64,000 nucleotides of DNA from the NCBI RefSeq assembly GCF_000719705.1, contig NZ_JOHO01000007.1, forward strand, positions 62,001 through 126,000, in the 5' to 3' direction. Position numbers and translations under genes: made by a program. Under the pieces are notes generated by a model that saw only the letters and a list, made by a program, of their open reading frames with translations, had not been told where the DNA came from and made no database searches. This document shows, in pieces, positions 8,696 through 17,011 of this stretch (within the stretch, counting starts at the first letter, position 1; each line of letters begins with the position of its first letter). Source of the DNA: Streptomyces sp. NRRL S-350 (GTDB lineage Bacteria; Actinomycetota; Actinomycetes; Streptomycetales; Streptomycetaceae).

Positions 8696-9351
8696 CAGAC
8701 GCCGGCGCCGACCAGCAGGACGGCTGCGGCGGCGGTGCCGACGACCGCCCAGGTGGTGGAGTCGGAGCCGGCCCCGCGGGTGGAGGCGGCCGCGGTCTCG
8801 TGGGCGGGCCCCGCGGTGGCCGTCTGCGCTGCGGTGGCCGCGGGCGAGGAAGTCGCGGGCGTCGGCCCGGAGGTCGCGGGCGCCGGTCCGGGTCCGGAGG
8901 TCGCCTCCGGAGTCGGGGCGGCGGTGGCCCCGGCCGACGGCGGAACCGCTGCCGTGCCCGCCGGCACCGGGTCGTCGATGACGGCGGCCTCGACGTCGAG
9001 TTCGCGCTCGGTGTGGCCCAGCGAGGGGAACGCGCAGTCCACGGTCACCCGCCAGTGCCCCGCGGGGAGGATCTCCCGGGTGGTGTACGTCCCCGCGTGG
9101 CCCGGAACGGTGATCAGGCGCCAGGGACCGACGGAGCGGCCGTCCGCCGCGACGGCGGAGAGCGTGCCGGCGAAGTCCTCGGTGACCGGGTCGTGGTCGT
9201 TCTCCCAGGTGGCGACGGTGCTGACATGACCGTTCTGCTGGCCGGTGACGTCCAGGTGGACGCTGTCCCCGTGGGCGGCGGCGGGTGCGGCTGCGGGCAG
9301 GACGGCCGCCGAGGCGAGGGCGAGGGCGGCGAGGAGCGGGCGGGTTCGCAT
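8674..9351 (-). CDS. secreted, C-terminally membrane-anchored protein of unknown function
   Basis: Protein of 225 residues. A signal peptide (residues 1-27, ending AAAPAAAHG) is followed by an immunoglobulin-like domain of about 100 residues: HLDVTGQQNGHVSTVATWEN, GPWRLITVPGHAG, WRVTVDC. Then come an Ala/Thr/Pro stalk, a hydrophobic anchor (TTWAVVGTAAAAVLLVGAGVW) and an RRRR tail. The layout puts the N-terminal domain outside the membrane. It resembles proteins often found near galE in Streptomyces and is loosely YtkA/CopC-like in fold, with no metal-binding Met or His cluster visible. Function unknown. Confidence 0.75.
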   Translation of the reverse strand: MRTRPLLAALALASAAVLPAAAPAAAHGDSVHLDVTGQQNGHVSTVATWENDHDPVTEDFAGTLSAVAADGRSVGPWRLITVPGHAGTYTTREILPAGHWRVTVDCAFPSLGHTERELDVEAAVIDDPVPAGTAAVPPSAGATAAPTPEATSGPGPAPATSGPTPATSSPAATAAQTATAGPAHETAAASTRGAGSDSTTWAVVGTAAAAVLLVGAGVWLRRRRA

Positions 9352-9549
9352 GACGGGCGGTTCCTCATGGCGGTATCGGGACGGGGTGCGGGAGCGGTGG
9401 TGCCGGGCGCGGCCGCCTCGGGTGGAGGACGGCCGCGCCCGGCGCACGGACCCAAACAGCTTGCAGGCGCAGCGGCTTACGGATGTGCGGCCGACTGGCG
9501 TAGCGGTTCGCAGGCCTGCCTGCGCGCCGGCTCGCAGATCTGCGGTCGC

Positions 9550-9605
9550 GCGGTTTCGCGGTTTCGCGGCTTCGCGGTTTCGCGGTTTCGCGGACTCGCG
9601 GTTTC
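9550..9605. repeat. 8-bp tandem repeat GCGGTTTC, seven copies
   Basis: Seven consecutive units of GCGGTTTC (two with base changes: GCGGCTTC, GCGGACTC) end six bases before the stop codon of the metalloprotease gene at 9612. Slippage here could extend or shorten the region without touching the gene. Confidence 0.9.
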
Positions 9606-9611
9606 GCGGCC

Positions 9612-11864
9612 TTACGAGGTCTTCAGCAGCGACCAGCTCTGGTACGGCCGGCCGTTCGGCTGCTGCAGCTCCAGCAGCCAACCACCGTAGTACCACCGGT
9701 CGCTGAGACCGAGCACCAGCCCGCCGCCGCCCGCCGTGACGGTGAAGCCGCCGTCGGTCGAGGTGAGTTGCCACTTCTGCGCGGCCGCGTCGGAGCACGG
9801 CTGCTGGGCGACGTACTGGCCGGCGACCGGCGCGCCGCCGAGCTGGAGGCACTTGCCGGAGCGGGCGGACTTGATCCGCACCGCACCGCTTCCGGCGTCC
9901 TCGAACTGCCACTTCTGGTTGGCGTAGCCGGTGCGCTGGTAGGCGATGGCGACGGTGCCGTCGTTCATCGAGCTGCCCCACAGGTCGGCGGCCTGGCCGG
10001 TGAGGCCGTTGACCAGGGTGTAGGCCGCGCCCGGCTGCGGACGTCCGGCGTCGGCGACGGTACGGAAGGTCACGGAGCGGCCGGGCTTGCCGACCGCCCC
10101 GGCGGCGTCCCGGACGGCGACGGCCACGGTGTACGAGGTGCCGGGAGCGAGGCGGACCAGGCCGACCACGGTCGAGCGGACGGTGCCGATCGGCTGGCCG
10201 TTCAGCAGGACGTCGTACCCGGCGGCCGCGGGCGCCGCGTTCCAGCTCAGCATGGCGGAGGTCTGGGTGACCTGGCTGACCGTCATGTCCGGGCCGGTGT
10301 TGCCCGGGGTCGGCGTCGCGGTCGGGGTCGGCGTGGCGGTCGGGGTCGGCGTGGCGGTCGGGGTCGGCGTCGGGGAGCCGGTCGGGGTGGCGGTGGGACC
10401 GCCGGTGGGCGTCGGGGACGGCGAGGGCGTACGGGTGGGCGTGGCCGTCGGGGTCGGGGTGGGTGTCGGGCTCGGACCGGTGCCGCCGCCGTTTCCACCG
10501 CCGGCGATCAGGAAGCGGTTGTTGGCGACGTTCCAGTGCGTGGTCAGGTAACTACCGGGCTTCGGAGCCGTGTTGTAGTAGTCGTCGTGGTTGCAGTCGA
10601 GCCGGTCGTCCTGGGCGCGATCCGGGCAGACGGTCCGCATCTGCGGGTAGTTCGGGGCGTCCGAGTAGCACATGATGTCCCACTCGTCCGTGCAGTGGCC
10701 GGCCTTGCTGGAGTTGGGCGCGCTGTTGTTCACCGCGCCCAGGTTGTGGCCGAGTTCGTGCGCGGCGGTGCTGCCGCTCCAGCAGCCCGAGTCGGTCCGG
10801 CCGTACGAGGGACCGAAGTTGCTGAGGTTGTCCTGGCCGGGGCGCTCGTCGCCGGCGAAGGTGCCGATCCCGCAGTACACCTTGGCATCGGTGAACATCA
10901 TGTACTTGCGGTCCTTGCGGTTGAACCCCTGCGCGGCGAGCGCGCGGTTGCTCGCGTTGAAGTCCTGGATCTCGGCGTCCGAGATCTGCACGTTCAACAC
11001 CGAGGCGGTGCAGTCGGATTCGGTGACGAAGCGGACGTGCCGCTCGCCTCCGGTCTCCGCGGCGCTGGCGTTGTAGATGACATCGACGTCGGCTGCCCAC
11101 TTCTTGAACGAGGCCAGGTACTGGGCGAACCGGTCGTTGCCCGGGGTGTGCACGTACACCGCCTGGACCCGGTTGCCGCTGCTGCCGTCACCCTCGCAGA
11201 CCAGCTTCGACCCGGCGGGCGCGGCCGAAGCACTCGGGGCGACCGGAGCGGTGTCCGCGGCGGCGCTGCCGGAGCCGCCGAGCAGGGCCTTCTGCGTGGC
11301 GTCCAGGACGGGCGCGGCACCCTTCAGCAGGTCGGCGGCGGCGGGCGGCTGCGCACCGGCCGCGGGGGTGAGCGCGGGCGCCTGGGCGGCCGGGGCCGCG
11401 ACGGGCGGGACGTCCTGGCGGATGTCCACGCCCTTGGGCGGCACGTCCGGACCGTGGCTGCACTGGGCGCTGCCGGTGACCTCCAGCGTGCCGCCGCAGC
11501 GGTCACTGGTCGGCAGGCTCAACCCCGCGTAGACCAGGCCGCGTTCGGGCTGGTCCTTGGGTATGGACTTGAGCGGCGCGGCCTTCTCGTCCCGCTTCGG
11601 GGCGGGCGCCTGGGCGCCCCCCTCGGCGGTGCCGGTCTCCCCCGGCCCGCCGTCGTCGGTGATCAGCCCGGCCTGCGACCCCGAGTGGTCGGCCGCGCCC
11701 TCCGCGGCCGTGACGGCACCGTGCACGGCCGTCGGCTCCAGCGCGCTGCGGATGCCGAGCGTCCCCGCCACCAGTCCGACCGCCACCGCCGCGGCGACCA
11801 GGGCGCTCCTGCGGGTGAGCCTGCGGCGCCTGCGCCGGCGAAGCTCGCTGCTCCGGTGTCCCAT
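9612..11864 (-). CDS. secreted zinc metalloprotease with fibronectin III and ricin-type lectin domains
   Basis: Protein of 750 residues. A twin-Arg-rich head (RRRRRRRLTRRSALVAAAVA) forms a signal/anchor segment at about 20-38. The protease region (about 220-450) contains AAHELGHNLGAVN, the HExxHxxG zinc site with H369 and E370, followed by a downstream Met (EWDIMCY) like the metzincin Met-turn. A Pro/Thr linker (about 465-545) leads to an Fn3 domain (about 550-625) and a C-terminal ricin B lectin (about 635-750, with QKWQF and QKWQL repeats). The lectin should target it to polysaccharides. Start at 11864 was chosen for its GAGGAAAGG site. Substrate unknown. Confidence 0.88.
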   Translation of the reverse strand: MGHRSSELRRRRRRRLTRRSALVAAAVAVGLVAGTLGIRSALEPTAVHGAVTAAEGAADHSGSQAGLITDDGGPGETGTAEGGAQAPAPKRDEKAAPLKSIPKDQPERGLVYAGLSLPTSDRCGGTLEVTGSAQCSHGPDVPPKGVDIRQDVPPVAAPAAQAPALTPAAGAQPPAAADLLKGAAPVLDATQKALLGGSGSAAADTAPVAPSASAAPAGSKLVCEGDGSSGNRVQAVYVHTPGNDRFAQYLASFKKWAADVDVIYNASAAETGGERHVRFVTESDCTASVLNVQISDAEIQDFNASNRALAAQGFNRKDRKYMMFTDAKVYCGIGTFAGDERPGQDNLSNFGPSYGRTDSGCWSGSTAAHELGHNLGAVNNSAPNSSKAGHCTDEWDIMCYSDAPNYPQMRTVCPDRAQDDRLDCNHDDYYNTAPKPGSYLTTHWNVANNRFLIAGGGNGGGTGPSPTPTPTPTATPTRTPSPSPTPTGGPTATPTGSPTPTPTATPTPTATPTPTATPTPGNTGPDMTVSQVTQTSAMLSWNAAPAAAGYDVLLNGQPIGTVRSTVVGLVRLAPGTSYTVAVAVRDAAGAVGKPGRSVTFRTVADAGRPQPGAAYTLVNGLTGQAADLWGSSMNDGTVAIAYQRTGYANQKWQFEDAGSGAVRIKSARSGKCLQLGGAPVAGQYVAQQPCSDAAAQKWQLTSTDGGFTVTAGGGGLVLGLSDRWYYGGWLLELQQPNGRPYQSWSLLKTS

Positions 11865-12096
11865 CGCGTTCCTTTCCTCGTGCGACGGCCCGCGCCCCTG
11901 TGGTGAAGGGCTCGGGCCTTCCGACACTCCGGAGAGCGGACGGGACCACTGCGGATAACAAAAAACCTTTGCGAAATTCTTCGCCCTGTTCGACCGAGTC
12001 GGCGGGAGGGCCGGACCTCGGGCGGTCGGACGGCGGTCCGGGCGGGTCGGCCGCGACCGGGCGACACCCCGGCTGACCAGCTGTCATGAGCTTCGG

Positions 12097-12603
12097 TCAG
12101 GCGGCCGCCCTCACCGCGTCGGCACCGAAGGCCGCCACACCCGCGGTACCACCGAGACGCCTGGCGCTCCCGCCACTCCCGGCACTCCCGCCGCTCCCGG
12201 CAGCGCAACCGCGGTGCAGCCGGGCCAGGGCGGCCGCGAGGTCGGCACCGTCCCCGGCCAGCCAGAGCCGCAGGGCGGCGGAGAGCGCGGCACTGGCCTG
12301 ACCCGCCGAAGTCCCGCCGGTCCGCGCGAGCCGCTCACCGAGCAGCGGCAGCAGGTCCGCGACCGGAGCGGGCAGCCACAGGGTGAGCGCGCAGGGCGCG
12401 GGGCGGCCCAGGACACGCAGCAGCGGCAGGACGGACGCGTCGTCGCACAGGGCCGGGATGACCTCCAGCAGGCCGTCCACCGCCACGTCCGAGACGTCAC
12501 CGCCGTGGCCGCTGTGACCGCCGTGACCGCGCGCGAGTTCGCGCAGCAGCGCCCGCTCGGCGGCGGTGATCCGGACGGTCAGCATGACCTCGTCGCAGTC
12601 CAT
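12097..12603 (-). CDS. hypothetical Ala/Leu-rich protein
   Basis: Protein of 168 residues if it starts at 12603, or 162 from the internal ATG at 12585. Codon bias is strongly coding. It begins MDCDEVMLTVRITAAERALL, continues with helical Leu/Ala segments (DGLLEVIPALC, VADLLPLLGERLA, ALSAALRLWLA) and ends in a Gly/Ser-rich then Ala-rich tail. No family is recognised. The upstream 62-residue reading frame stops at 12579, within the start region of this gene. The ATG at 12585 may therefore be reached by coupled translation. Confidence 0.6.
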   Translation of the reverse strand: MDCDEVMLTVRITAAERALLRELARGHGGHSGHGGDVSDVAVDGLLEVIPALCDDASVLPLLRVLGRPAPCALTLWLPAPVADLLPLLGERLARTGGTSAGQASAALSAALRLWLAGDGADLAAALARLHRGCAAGSGGSAGSGGSARRLGGTAGVAAFGADAVRAAA

Positions 12604-12767
12604 GTCCCGGCCCCTGTCGTGAAGTTCCTGGAGTTCGTGGAGTCCCTAGGGTTCGCGGCGTTCGCGGCGTTCGCGGCGTTCGCGGCGTTCGCGGCGGCGT
12701 TCGGCGTTCGCAGCGGCGGTCGGCGTTGCCGGGGTCGAGCGCGGGCCGGTGGCGCAGAGCGGGTCAT
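12579..12767 (-). CDS. small Arg/Pro/Ala-Asn repeat protein, possibly a translated leader
   Basis: Reading frame of 62 codons with an unusually strong ribosome-binding site, AAGGAGGAG, five bases before its ATG. The protein is basic at the N terminus (ARARPRQRRPPLR), then has a run of NAA repeats encoded by a 9-bp tandem repeat, then a polar tail. It ends inside the following gene, whose internal ATG overlaps its TGA (ATGCTGA). The strong site and tight overlap argue for translation. The repeat-built sequence argues against a conserved function. It could work mainly to couple ribosomes onto the next gene. Confidence 0.4.
   Translation of the reverse strand: MTRSAPPARARPRQRRPPLRTPNAAANAANAANAANAANPRDSTNSRNFTTGAGTWTATRSC
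12652..12696. repeat. 9-bp tandem repeat TTCGCGGCG, five copies
   Basis: Five perfect units lie inside the 62-codon frame on the minus strand, where each encodes Asn-Ala-Ala. Because the unit is nine bases, copy-number changes keep the frame. Confidence 0.9.
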
Positions 12768-13107
12768 CGGACTCCTCCTTCGGCGCACCATGCTGTCCGT
12801 CGCACGGCCGTTCGGCGAGGGTCCAAAGGCCCTGCACCCCGGGTCGGGCGCGGACCTTCCGGCCCGGGCGTTCAGGTAGGTCGGCCGGTCCGTCCCGCAC
12901 GGGCACGGCGGGGACGCGCCGATCGGCCGTTGGAGTGATCCACACGCGTTCGGCGCAACGCCCGTCGGACCGGCGCGTTTGCCATGGCGTGCGCCCTCCA
13001 GCAGGGGTGCGCGCGGGGGCCGCACTCGCCGGTCCCCCGACTCCCGGCCGGCTCGCCGGTGCCTCCCGGCACCACCCGCACCGGCCGCTCTGGTGAGAGG
13101 TACTGTC
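12768..13107. other. divergent intergenic region before the P450-terpene synthase gene
   Basis: 340 bp lie between the small leftward gene and the fusion gene. Overlapping frames on both strands lack consistent coding bias. No strong dyad was found. The only translational signal near the fusion gene is GGTGAGAGG, ten bases before its ATG. Confidence 0.45.
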
Positions 13108-15678
13108 ATGACCCTGCTGACCGAGACACGAAAGCGAATCGTCCCCCCGAGAACCGCGCCAGGGCCGTCCCCGCTGACCCGCGCGGCCGTCCCCCCGCTC
13201 GCGCCCGGTGCGCTCCCCGGCCTAGGGCACGCCACCGCCCTGCTGCGCGATCCCCTCGGATTCCTCGGCTCCCTCGCCACCCACGGCGGCGTGGTCAGAA
13301 TCCGGCTCGGGCCGCGCACCGTCTGCGTGGTGACGGACGCCCGGCTGGTCCACACCCTGCTCGTCGCACTCGCCTACGACTGCCCGCGCGGCGCCGTCCA
13401 GGACACCCTCAAGACGGCCTTCGGCGACGGCCTGCTGATGTCCGAGGGACAGGCCCACCGCGACCGCCGCCGGATCATCCAACCCGCCTTCGGGCCGGAC
13501 CGGATGGGCGAGTACCTGGCCGTGATGCACCAGGTCACCGAGGAGCGGGCCGGCCGCTGGCGCCCGGGCCAAGTCCTCGACGTGGCCAAGGAGATGAACC
13601 ATCTCGCGCTGGAGATCGTCACCCGCTCACTGTTCGACGCCCGGCTCAGTGAGGACGCCACCCTCGCCTTCCACCGCGCGCTGCCGGACATGGTCAAGGG
13701 CCAGATCGTCCAGTCCCTCTACCCGCACCCGGCGCTCGCCCGGCTGCCGCTGGCCGTCAACCGCCGCTTCGACGCCGCTGTCCGGGTGCTCAACCGGGTC
13801 GTCGACCAGGCCGTCAACCGCCCTGCGGCGGACACTCGCCCCGACGACCGCCGAGGCACCCTGCCCGCTCTGCTGCGCGCCGCGACCGACCCGGCCACCG
13901 GCCGCCCGCTCACCGAGGCCGACGTCCGGTCCGAGGCGATCACGATGTTCGGCGCCGGCACCGAAACGGTCTCCACCACGCTGACCTGGCTGCTCGACGA
14001 ACTGCTGCGCCACCCCGAGGTGGAGGCCCGCATGCTCGCCGAGCTCGACCGGCACCTGCCCGCCGGCACCGCGCCCACCCCGGAGGCGCTGGCCCGGCTC
14101 ACCTACACCCGCAGCGTCACCCAGGAAGTGGTGCGGCTGCACGCACCCAACGCCTTCCTGATGCGCACCGCCCAGGTGCCGGTGGAGCTCGGCCCGTACC
14201 TGATCCCGGCCGGCACCGAACTGCTGTACAGCCTCACCGCGCTGCACCGCGACCCGGTGCGCTACCCCGAACCGCTCGCCTTCCGGCCCGAGCGCTGGCA
14301 GGACGGCGGCAGCGCCGGGCGGCCCTCCTTCCTGCCGTTCGGGGCGGGCAAGCACAAGTGCATCGGGGAGGCTTTCGCCTGGGCGGAGCTGACGGTCGCG
14401 GCAGCCGCGATCCTGCGCCGTTGGCAGCCGGTCGCCCTGCCGGGGGTGCGGGCCCGGGAGGTGGTCTGGACGACGGTCCAGGCGCAGGGGCTGCGTGTCC
14501 GACTGGCCCCGCGCGAGGAGCCGGCGACCGGAGCCGAGCAGGCCACCGGAACCGAGCAGGCGACCGGAGCCGAGCGAGCCACCGGGACCGAGCGGGCGAC
14601 CCGGACCGAGCAGGCGCCGCTTCCGGAGCGGACGACCCTCGGGAGCGGCACCCGTTCGACACCCCGCGAGGCGGCGGCCCCGGGCCGGTGCCCGGTCAGC
14701 GCCACAGCCTTCTCCGCCGGCGACTCCACGGCCCCCGCGCCGTCCCCCGACCGGCCCCGGGCACCGCGCCCCGCCCGCGAGCTGCGCGCCGCCGCGGACC
14801 GGCATGCCGACTGGACGGTCCACCACGGCCTGCTCACCCCGTCCGAGCTGCCCGGCTACCGCGCCTATGCCCTGCACGAACTGATCGGCCGGGCCTTCCC
14901 CAGCGCCCGCGGCGCCGAACTCGACCTGCTGATCGACCTGTTGGGCTGGTTCACCATCCTGGACGACCGCTTCGACGGCACGCCCGGGCGCCGCCCGGCC
15001 GAGGCCCGCGCCCTGGTCGACCCGCTGATCGCGGTCCTCGACGGCGGCGGAACCCCGCCACAGGGCCAACTCCTTTCCGCCTGGCGGGAACTGTGGGGCC
15101 GCCAGACCGAGTCGATGTCCGCTGCCTGGCGCGCCCGGGCGGCCCGCGAGTGGCGCTCCTGTCTGGCCACCTTCCCCGCCGAGGCCGACCACCGGGCCCG
15201 CGGCACCGTACCCGCACACGGCCTCGGCCTGACGGACACCATGCGACTGCGTCGCCACGGCAGCTGCCTCTACCCGTTCATGAACATACTGGAACGGGTC
15301 CACGGTGCCGACGCCCCCGCCGCCCTGCACGCGGAGCCCGCCCTGCACCGCCTGCGCGCCAACACGGCCGACGCCGCCACGTTGATCAACGACCTCTACT
15401 CACTGGAGCGGGAGGAACGGCAGACCGCCGCCGCCTTCAACACCGTGCTCACCCTGCAGCGGGTCCGCGGCTGCACCCGCAGCCGGGCCGTCCGCGCGGT
15501 GCGGGACCGGATCGTACGGCTGCGCCAGGAGAGCGAGGAACTGCGGGCCGAGCTCCAGCACCGCCACCCGGCGGGCCGCTGGTACCTGGACGGCACCCGG
15601 GAGCTCGTCGCGGGCGTGCAGGCCTGGACCAGCACCAGCAACCGGTACCTGGTGCCGGGCGGCGCCCGCCGCCGCTGA
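13108..15678 (+). CDS. cytochrome P450-terpene synthase fusion protein
   Basis: Single reading frame of 856 residues holding two complete enzymes. Residues 1-465 are a P450: I-helix FGAGTETVSTT (281-291, with the E286-T287 pair), ExxR helix E340-V-V-R343, and haem loop FLPFGAGKHKCIG with ligand C418. Residues 473-502 are five copies of a hexapeptide like ATGAEQ, part of a disordered linker reaching about 565. Residues 570-856 are a class I terpene synthase: DDRFD (D619, D620, D623), sensor arginine near R715, NSE triad N761-D762-LYS765-LER-E769 (all three metal ligands), and the terminal R846-Y847 pair. It should cyclise an isoprenyl diphosphate and hydroxylate the product. Separate genes are the norm in Streptomyces. 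Confidence 0.93.
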   Translation: MTLLTETRKRIVPPRTAPGPSPLTRAAVPPLAPGALPGLGHATALLRDPLGFLGSLATHGGVVRIRLGPRTVCVVTDARLVHTLLVALAYDCPRGAVQDTLKTAFGDGLLMSEGQAHRDRRRIIQPAFGPDRMGEYLAVMHQVTEERAGRWRPGQVLDVAKEMNHLALEIVTRSLFDARLSEDATLAFHRALPDMVKGQIVQSLYPHPALARLPLAVNRRFDAAVRVLNRVVDQAVNRPAADTRPDDRRGTLPALLRAATDPATGRPLTEADVRSEAITMFGAGTETVSTTLTWLLDELLRHPEVEARMLAELDRHLPAGTAPTPEALARLTYTRSVTQEVVRLHAPNAFLMRTAQVPVELGPYLIPAGTELLYSLTALHRDPVRYPEPLAFRPERWQDGGSAGRPSFLPFGAGKHKCIGEAFAWAELTVAAAAILRRWQPVALPGVRAREVVWTTVQAQGLRVRLAPREEPATGAEQATGTEQATGAERATGTERATRTEQAPLPERTTLGSGTRSTPREAAAPGRCPVSATAFSAGDSTAPAPSPDRPRAPRPARELRAAADRHADWTVHHGLLTPSELPGYRAYALHELIGRAFPSARGAELDLLIDLLGWFTILDDRFDGTPGRRPAEARALVDPLIAVLDGGGTPPQGQLLSAWRELWGRQTESMSAAWRARAAREWRSCLATFPAEADHRARGTVPAHGLGLTDTMRLRRHGSCLYPFMNILERVHGADAPAALHAEPALHRLRANTADAATLINDLYSLEREERQTAAAFNTVLTLQRVRGCTRSRAVRAVRDRIVRLRQESEELRAELQHRHPAGRWYLDGTRELVAGVQAWTSTSNRYLVPGGARRR
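14524..14613 (+). repeat. 18-bp in-frame repeat in the P450-terpene synthase linker
   Basis: Five imperfect 18-bp units encode the hexapeptides ATGAEQ, ATGTEQ, ATGAER, ATGTER and ATRTEQ. The array sits exactly between the two catalytic domains, so its copy number sets the linker length without disturbing either enzyme. Confidence 0.85.
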
Positions 15679-15728
15679 ACGGAGGATGCCACCGGTCGGA
15701 CCCCGACGAGCCGTCCACCCCTGTCGCG

Positions 15729-15920
15729 CTACTTCCGGCCCCCGAGCGCGAACAGCAGCAGCACGAAGCCGGCGAACAGGTGCGTGGCGAAGACGTAGAT
15801 GCCCGCTCGGATCAGCATCGCCTTGCGGCGCCTCTTCTCCTCGCTCGTGCCGTCGTTCGCACCGCCGAAGCTGCCGCCACGCGCGCCGTCGTCGGCCCGG
15901 TCGGTGGCGCTGTCACTCAT
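15729..15920 (-). CDS. DUF6126 small membrane protein
   Basis: Protein of 63 residues: a polar Asp/Gly-rich head, a basic cluster EEKRRRKAM, and one hydrophobic segment (IYVFATHLFAGFVLLLFALG) near the C terminus. IYVFATHLFAGF is the signature of the DUF6126 family of Streptomyces single-pass proteins. GGAGACCCCC before the ATG acts as ribosome-binding site. It is 50 bp downstream of the convergent fusion gene and lies after the arsR-like gene on the same strand, so the two may be co-transcribed. Function unknown. Confidence 0.75.
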   Translation of the reverse strand: MSDSATDRADDGARGGSFGGANDGTSEEKRRRKAMLIRAGIYVFATHLFAGFVLLLFALGGRK

Positions 15921-15970
15921 GGGGGTCTCCTCGGATCGGGCGGACGGGCCGGGCGCGGCGCGCAGCCGGC

Positions 15971-16315
15971 TCATCGGGCCTGCCGTACGCCGGGGGCGCG
16001 CAACTCGGTGAGCAGCGCGCCCTGGTCGGTGATCAGGTCGGTCAGGATCCGGCGCGCCGCGCGCAGGAGTTCGGCGACGTCCGGGGTGCTGAGCGCGTAC
16101 ACCACCGTGTTGCCCTCACGGCTGGCCGTGACCAGTTGGGTGCGGCGCAGCACCGCGAGCTGCTGGGAGAGGCTGGACGGCTCGACCTCGATCTCCGCCA
16201 GCAGCTCGCGCACCGGCCTGGGCCCGTCCTGGAGCAGTTCCAGGACACGGATCCGCACGGGGTGACCGAGAGTGCGGAAGAACTCCGCCTTGGCCTGGTA
16301 CAGCGGGACCGGCAT
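15971..16315 (-). CDS. ArsR/SmtB family transcriptional regulator
   Basis: Protein of 114 residues, a compact winged helix-turn-helix: KAEFFRTLGHPVRIRVLELL, then VRELLAEIEVEPSSLSQQLAVLRR as recognition helix, then wing VTASREGNTVVYAL. There is no CxC metal site in the recognition helix, so the signal is probably not arsenite or a classic alpha-3 metal. The start at 16315 has GAGGGCCCGACG in front; a longer frame begins at 16351. A perfect dyad about 85 bp upstream is a likely autoregulatory operator. Relatives often sit beside anion transporters, but none is here. Confidence 0.88.
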   Translation of the reverse strand: MPVPLYQAKAEFFRTLGHPVRIRVLELLQDGPRPVRELLAEIEVEPSSLSQQLAVLRRTQLVTASREGNTVVYALSTPDVAELLRAARRILTDLITDQGALLTELRAPGVRQAR

Positions 16316-16400
16316 CGTCGGGCCCTCCCTCGGGTGCGGCTCGGTGGTCATCAGGCCGCGCGGGGTCCGTGCCGCGGCCGGTAGGCATCATCCCGACAGA

Positions 16401-16414
16401 TGAAGATTTCTTCA
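16401..16414. promoter_or_regulatory. candidate ArsR operator TGAAGA-TT-TCTTCA
   Basis: A perfect 6+2+6 inverted repeat, AT-rich in a GC-rich region, lies upstream of the arsR-like start. ArsR-family proteins bind such short dyads over their own promoters, so autoregulation is the simplest reading. Confidence 0.55.
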
Positions 16415-16494
16415 AGTCATCACAGCGCCGCGACCTGCGACAACTCCCCGTAGGTGACTCATTTCACACGCGCGAATGCGGCAGGGCGCACCGA

Positions 16495-16532
16495 GGCCGG
16501 GCCCGGGACACTTCCGACTCCCGGGCCCGGCC
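16495..16532 (-). terminator. rho-independent-type hairpin after the secreted-protein gene
   Basis: Arms GGCCGGGCCCGGGA and TCCCGGGCCCGGCC pair perfectly over 14 bp around a 10-base loop. The hairpin lies 18 bp past the stop of the leftward gene ending at 16550. There is no U-run, as is usual in Streptomyces. Confidence 0.75.
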
Positions 16533-16549
16533 GTGACGATGACGGTGCG

Positions 16550-17011
16550 TCAGCAGACTACGGGCACATCGACCGTCACCGGGGACGGTCCGCGCCACGC
16601 CGACTCGACCGAGAAGGACGCGTGCACGGTCGACCCGCACGGTGCCGTCGTGGCGATCCCGTCGACCCGCACGGTGCTGACCTGGAAGACGGTGCGGCCG
16701 CTCACCGCACCGAGCGAGCCACCACCGGCCACGTCGGCCGACAGTCGGGTGAGCAGGTCCTGCGGCGCCGGCGGCCACGGGGTACCCGGGGACGGCGGCC
16801 CGGCCAGCCCGATCTGCCCGTACAGCACGACGCTGTCGCCGGTGACGTCGGCGCAGACCTTGGTGGACAGCCCGGCCTGCAGACCGGACCACCCGCAGGT
16901 GGTGACGGTGGTGGCGGTGACGGCCTGGGTGGCGGCGAGTGCCGGCACGGGCGCGGCGAGCAGGGCGGCGGCACCGGCGGCACTGGCGGCGATCCTGGCG
17001 AGGCGGTTCAC
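16550..17011 (-). CDS. secreted protein of unknown function
   Basis: Protein of 153 residues starting at GTG with AGGAGG seven bases upstream. A signal peptide (residues 1-27, ending VPALA-AT) is followed by a mature domain with four cysteines (TTCGWSG, KVCADVTG, TAPCGSTV, VPVVC) that could form two disulphides. The body is rich in Val/Thr/Gly beta strands. No known domain is recognised. It is a single-gene unit with its own terminator hairpin. Confidence 0.78.
   Translation of the reverse strand: MNRLARIAASAAGAAALLAAPVPALAATQAVTATTVTTCGWSGLQAGLSTKVCADVTGDSVVLYGQIGLAGPPSPGTPWPPAPQDLLTRLSADVAGGGSLGAVSGRTVFQVSTVRVDGIATTAPCGSTVHASFSVESAWRGPSPVTVDVPVVC

Noticed and set aside
7402..9690. 762-codon plus-strand open frame over galE and its neighbour
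   Set aside because: It covers two unrelated minus-strand genes in antisense, including complete galE.
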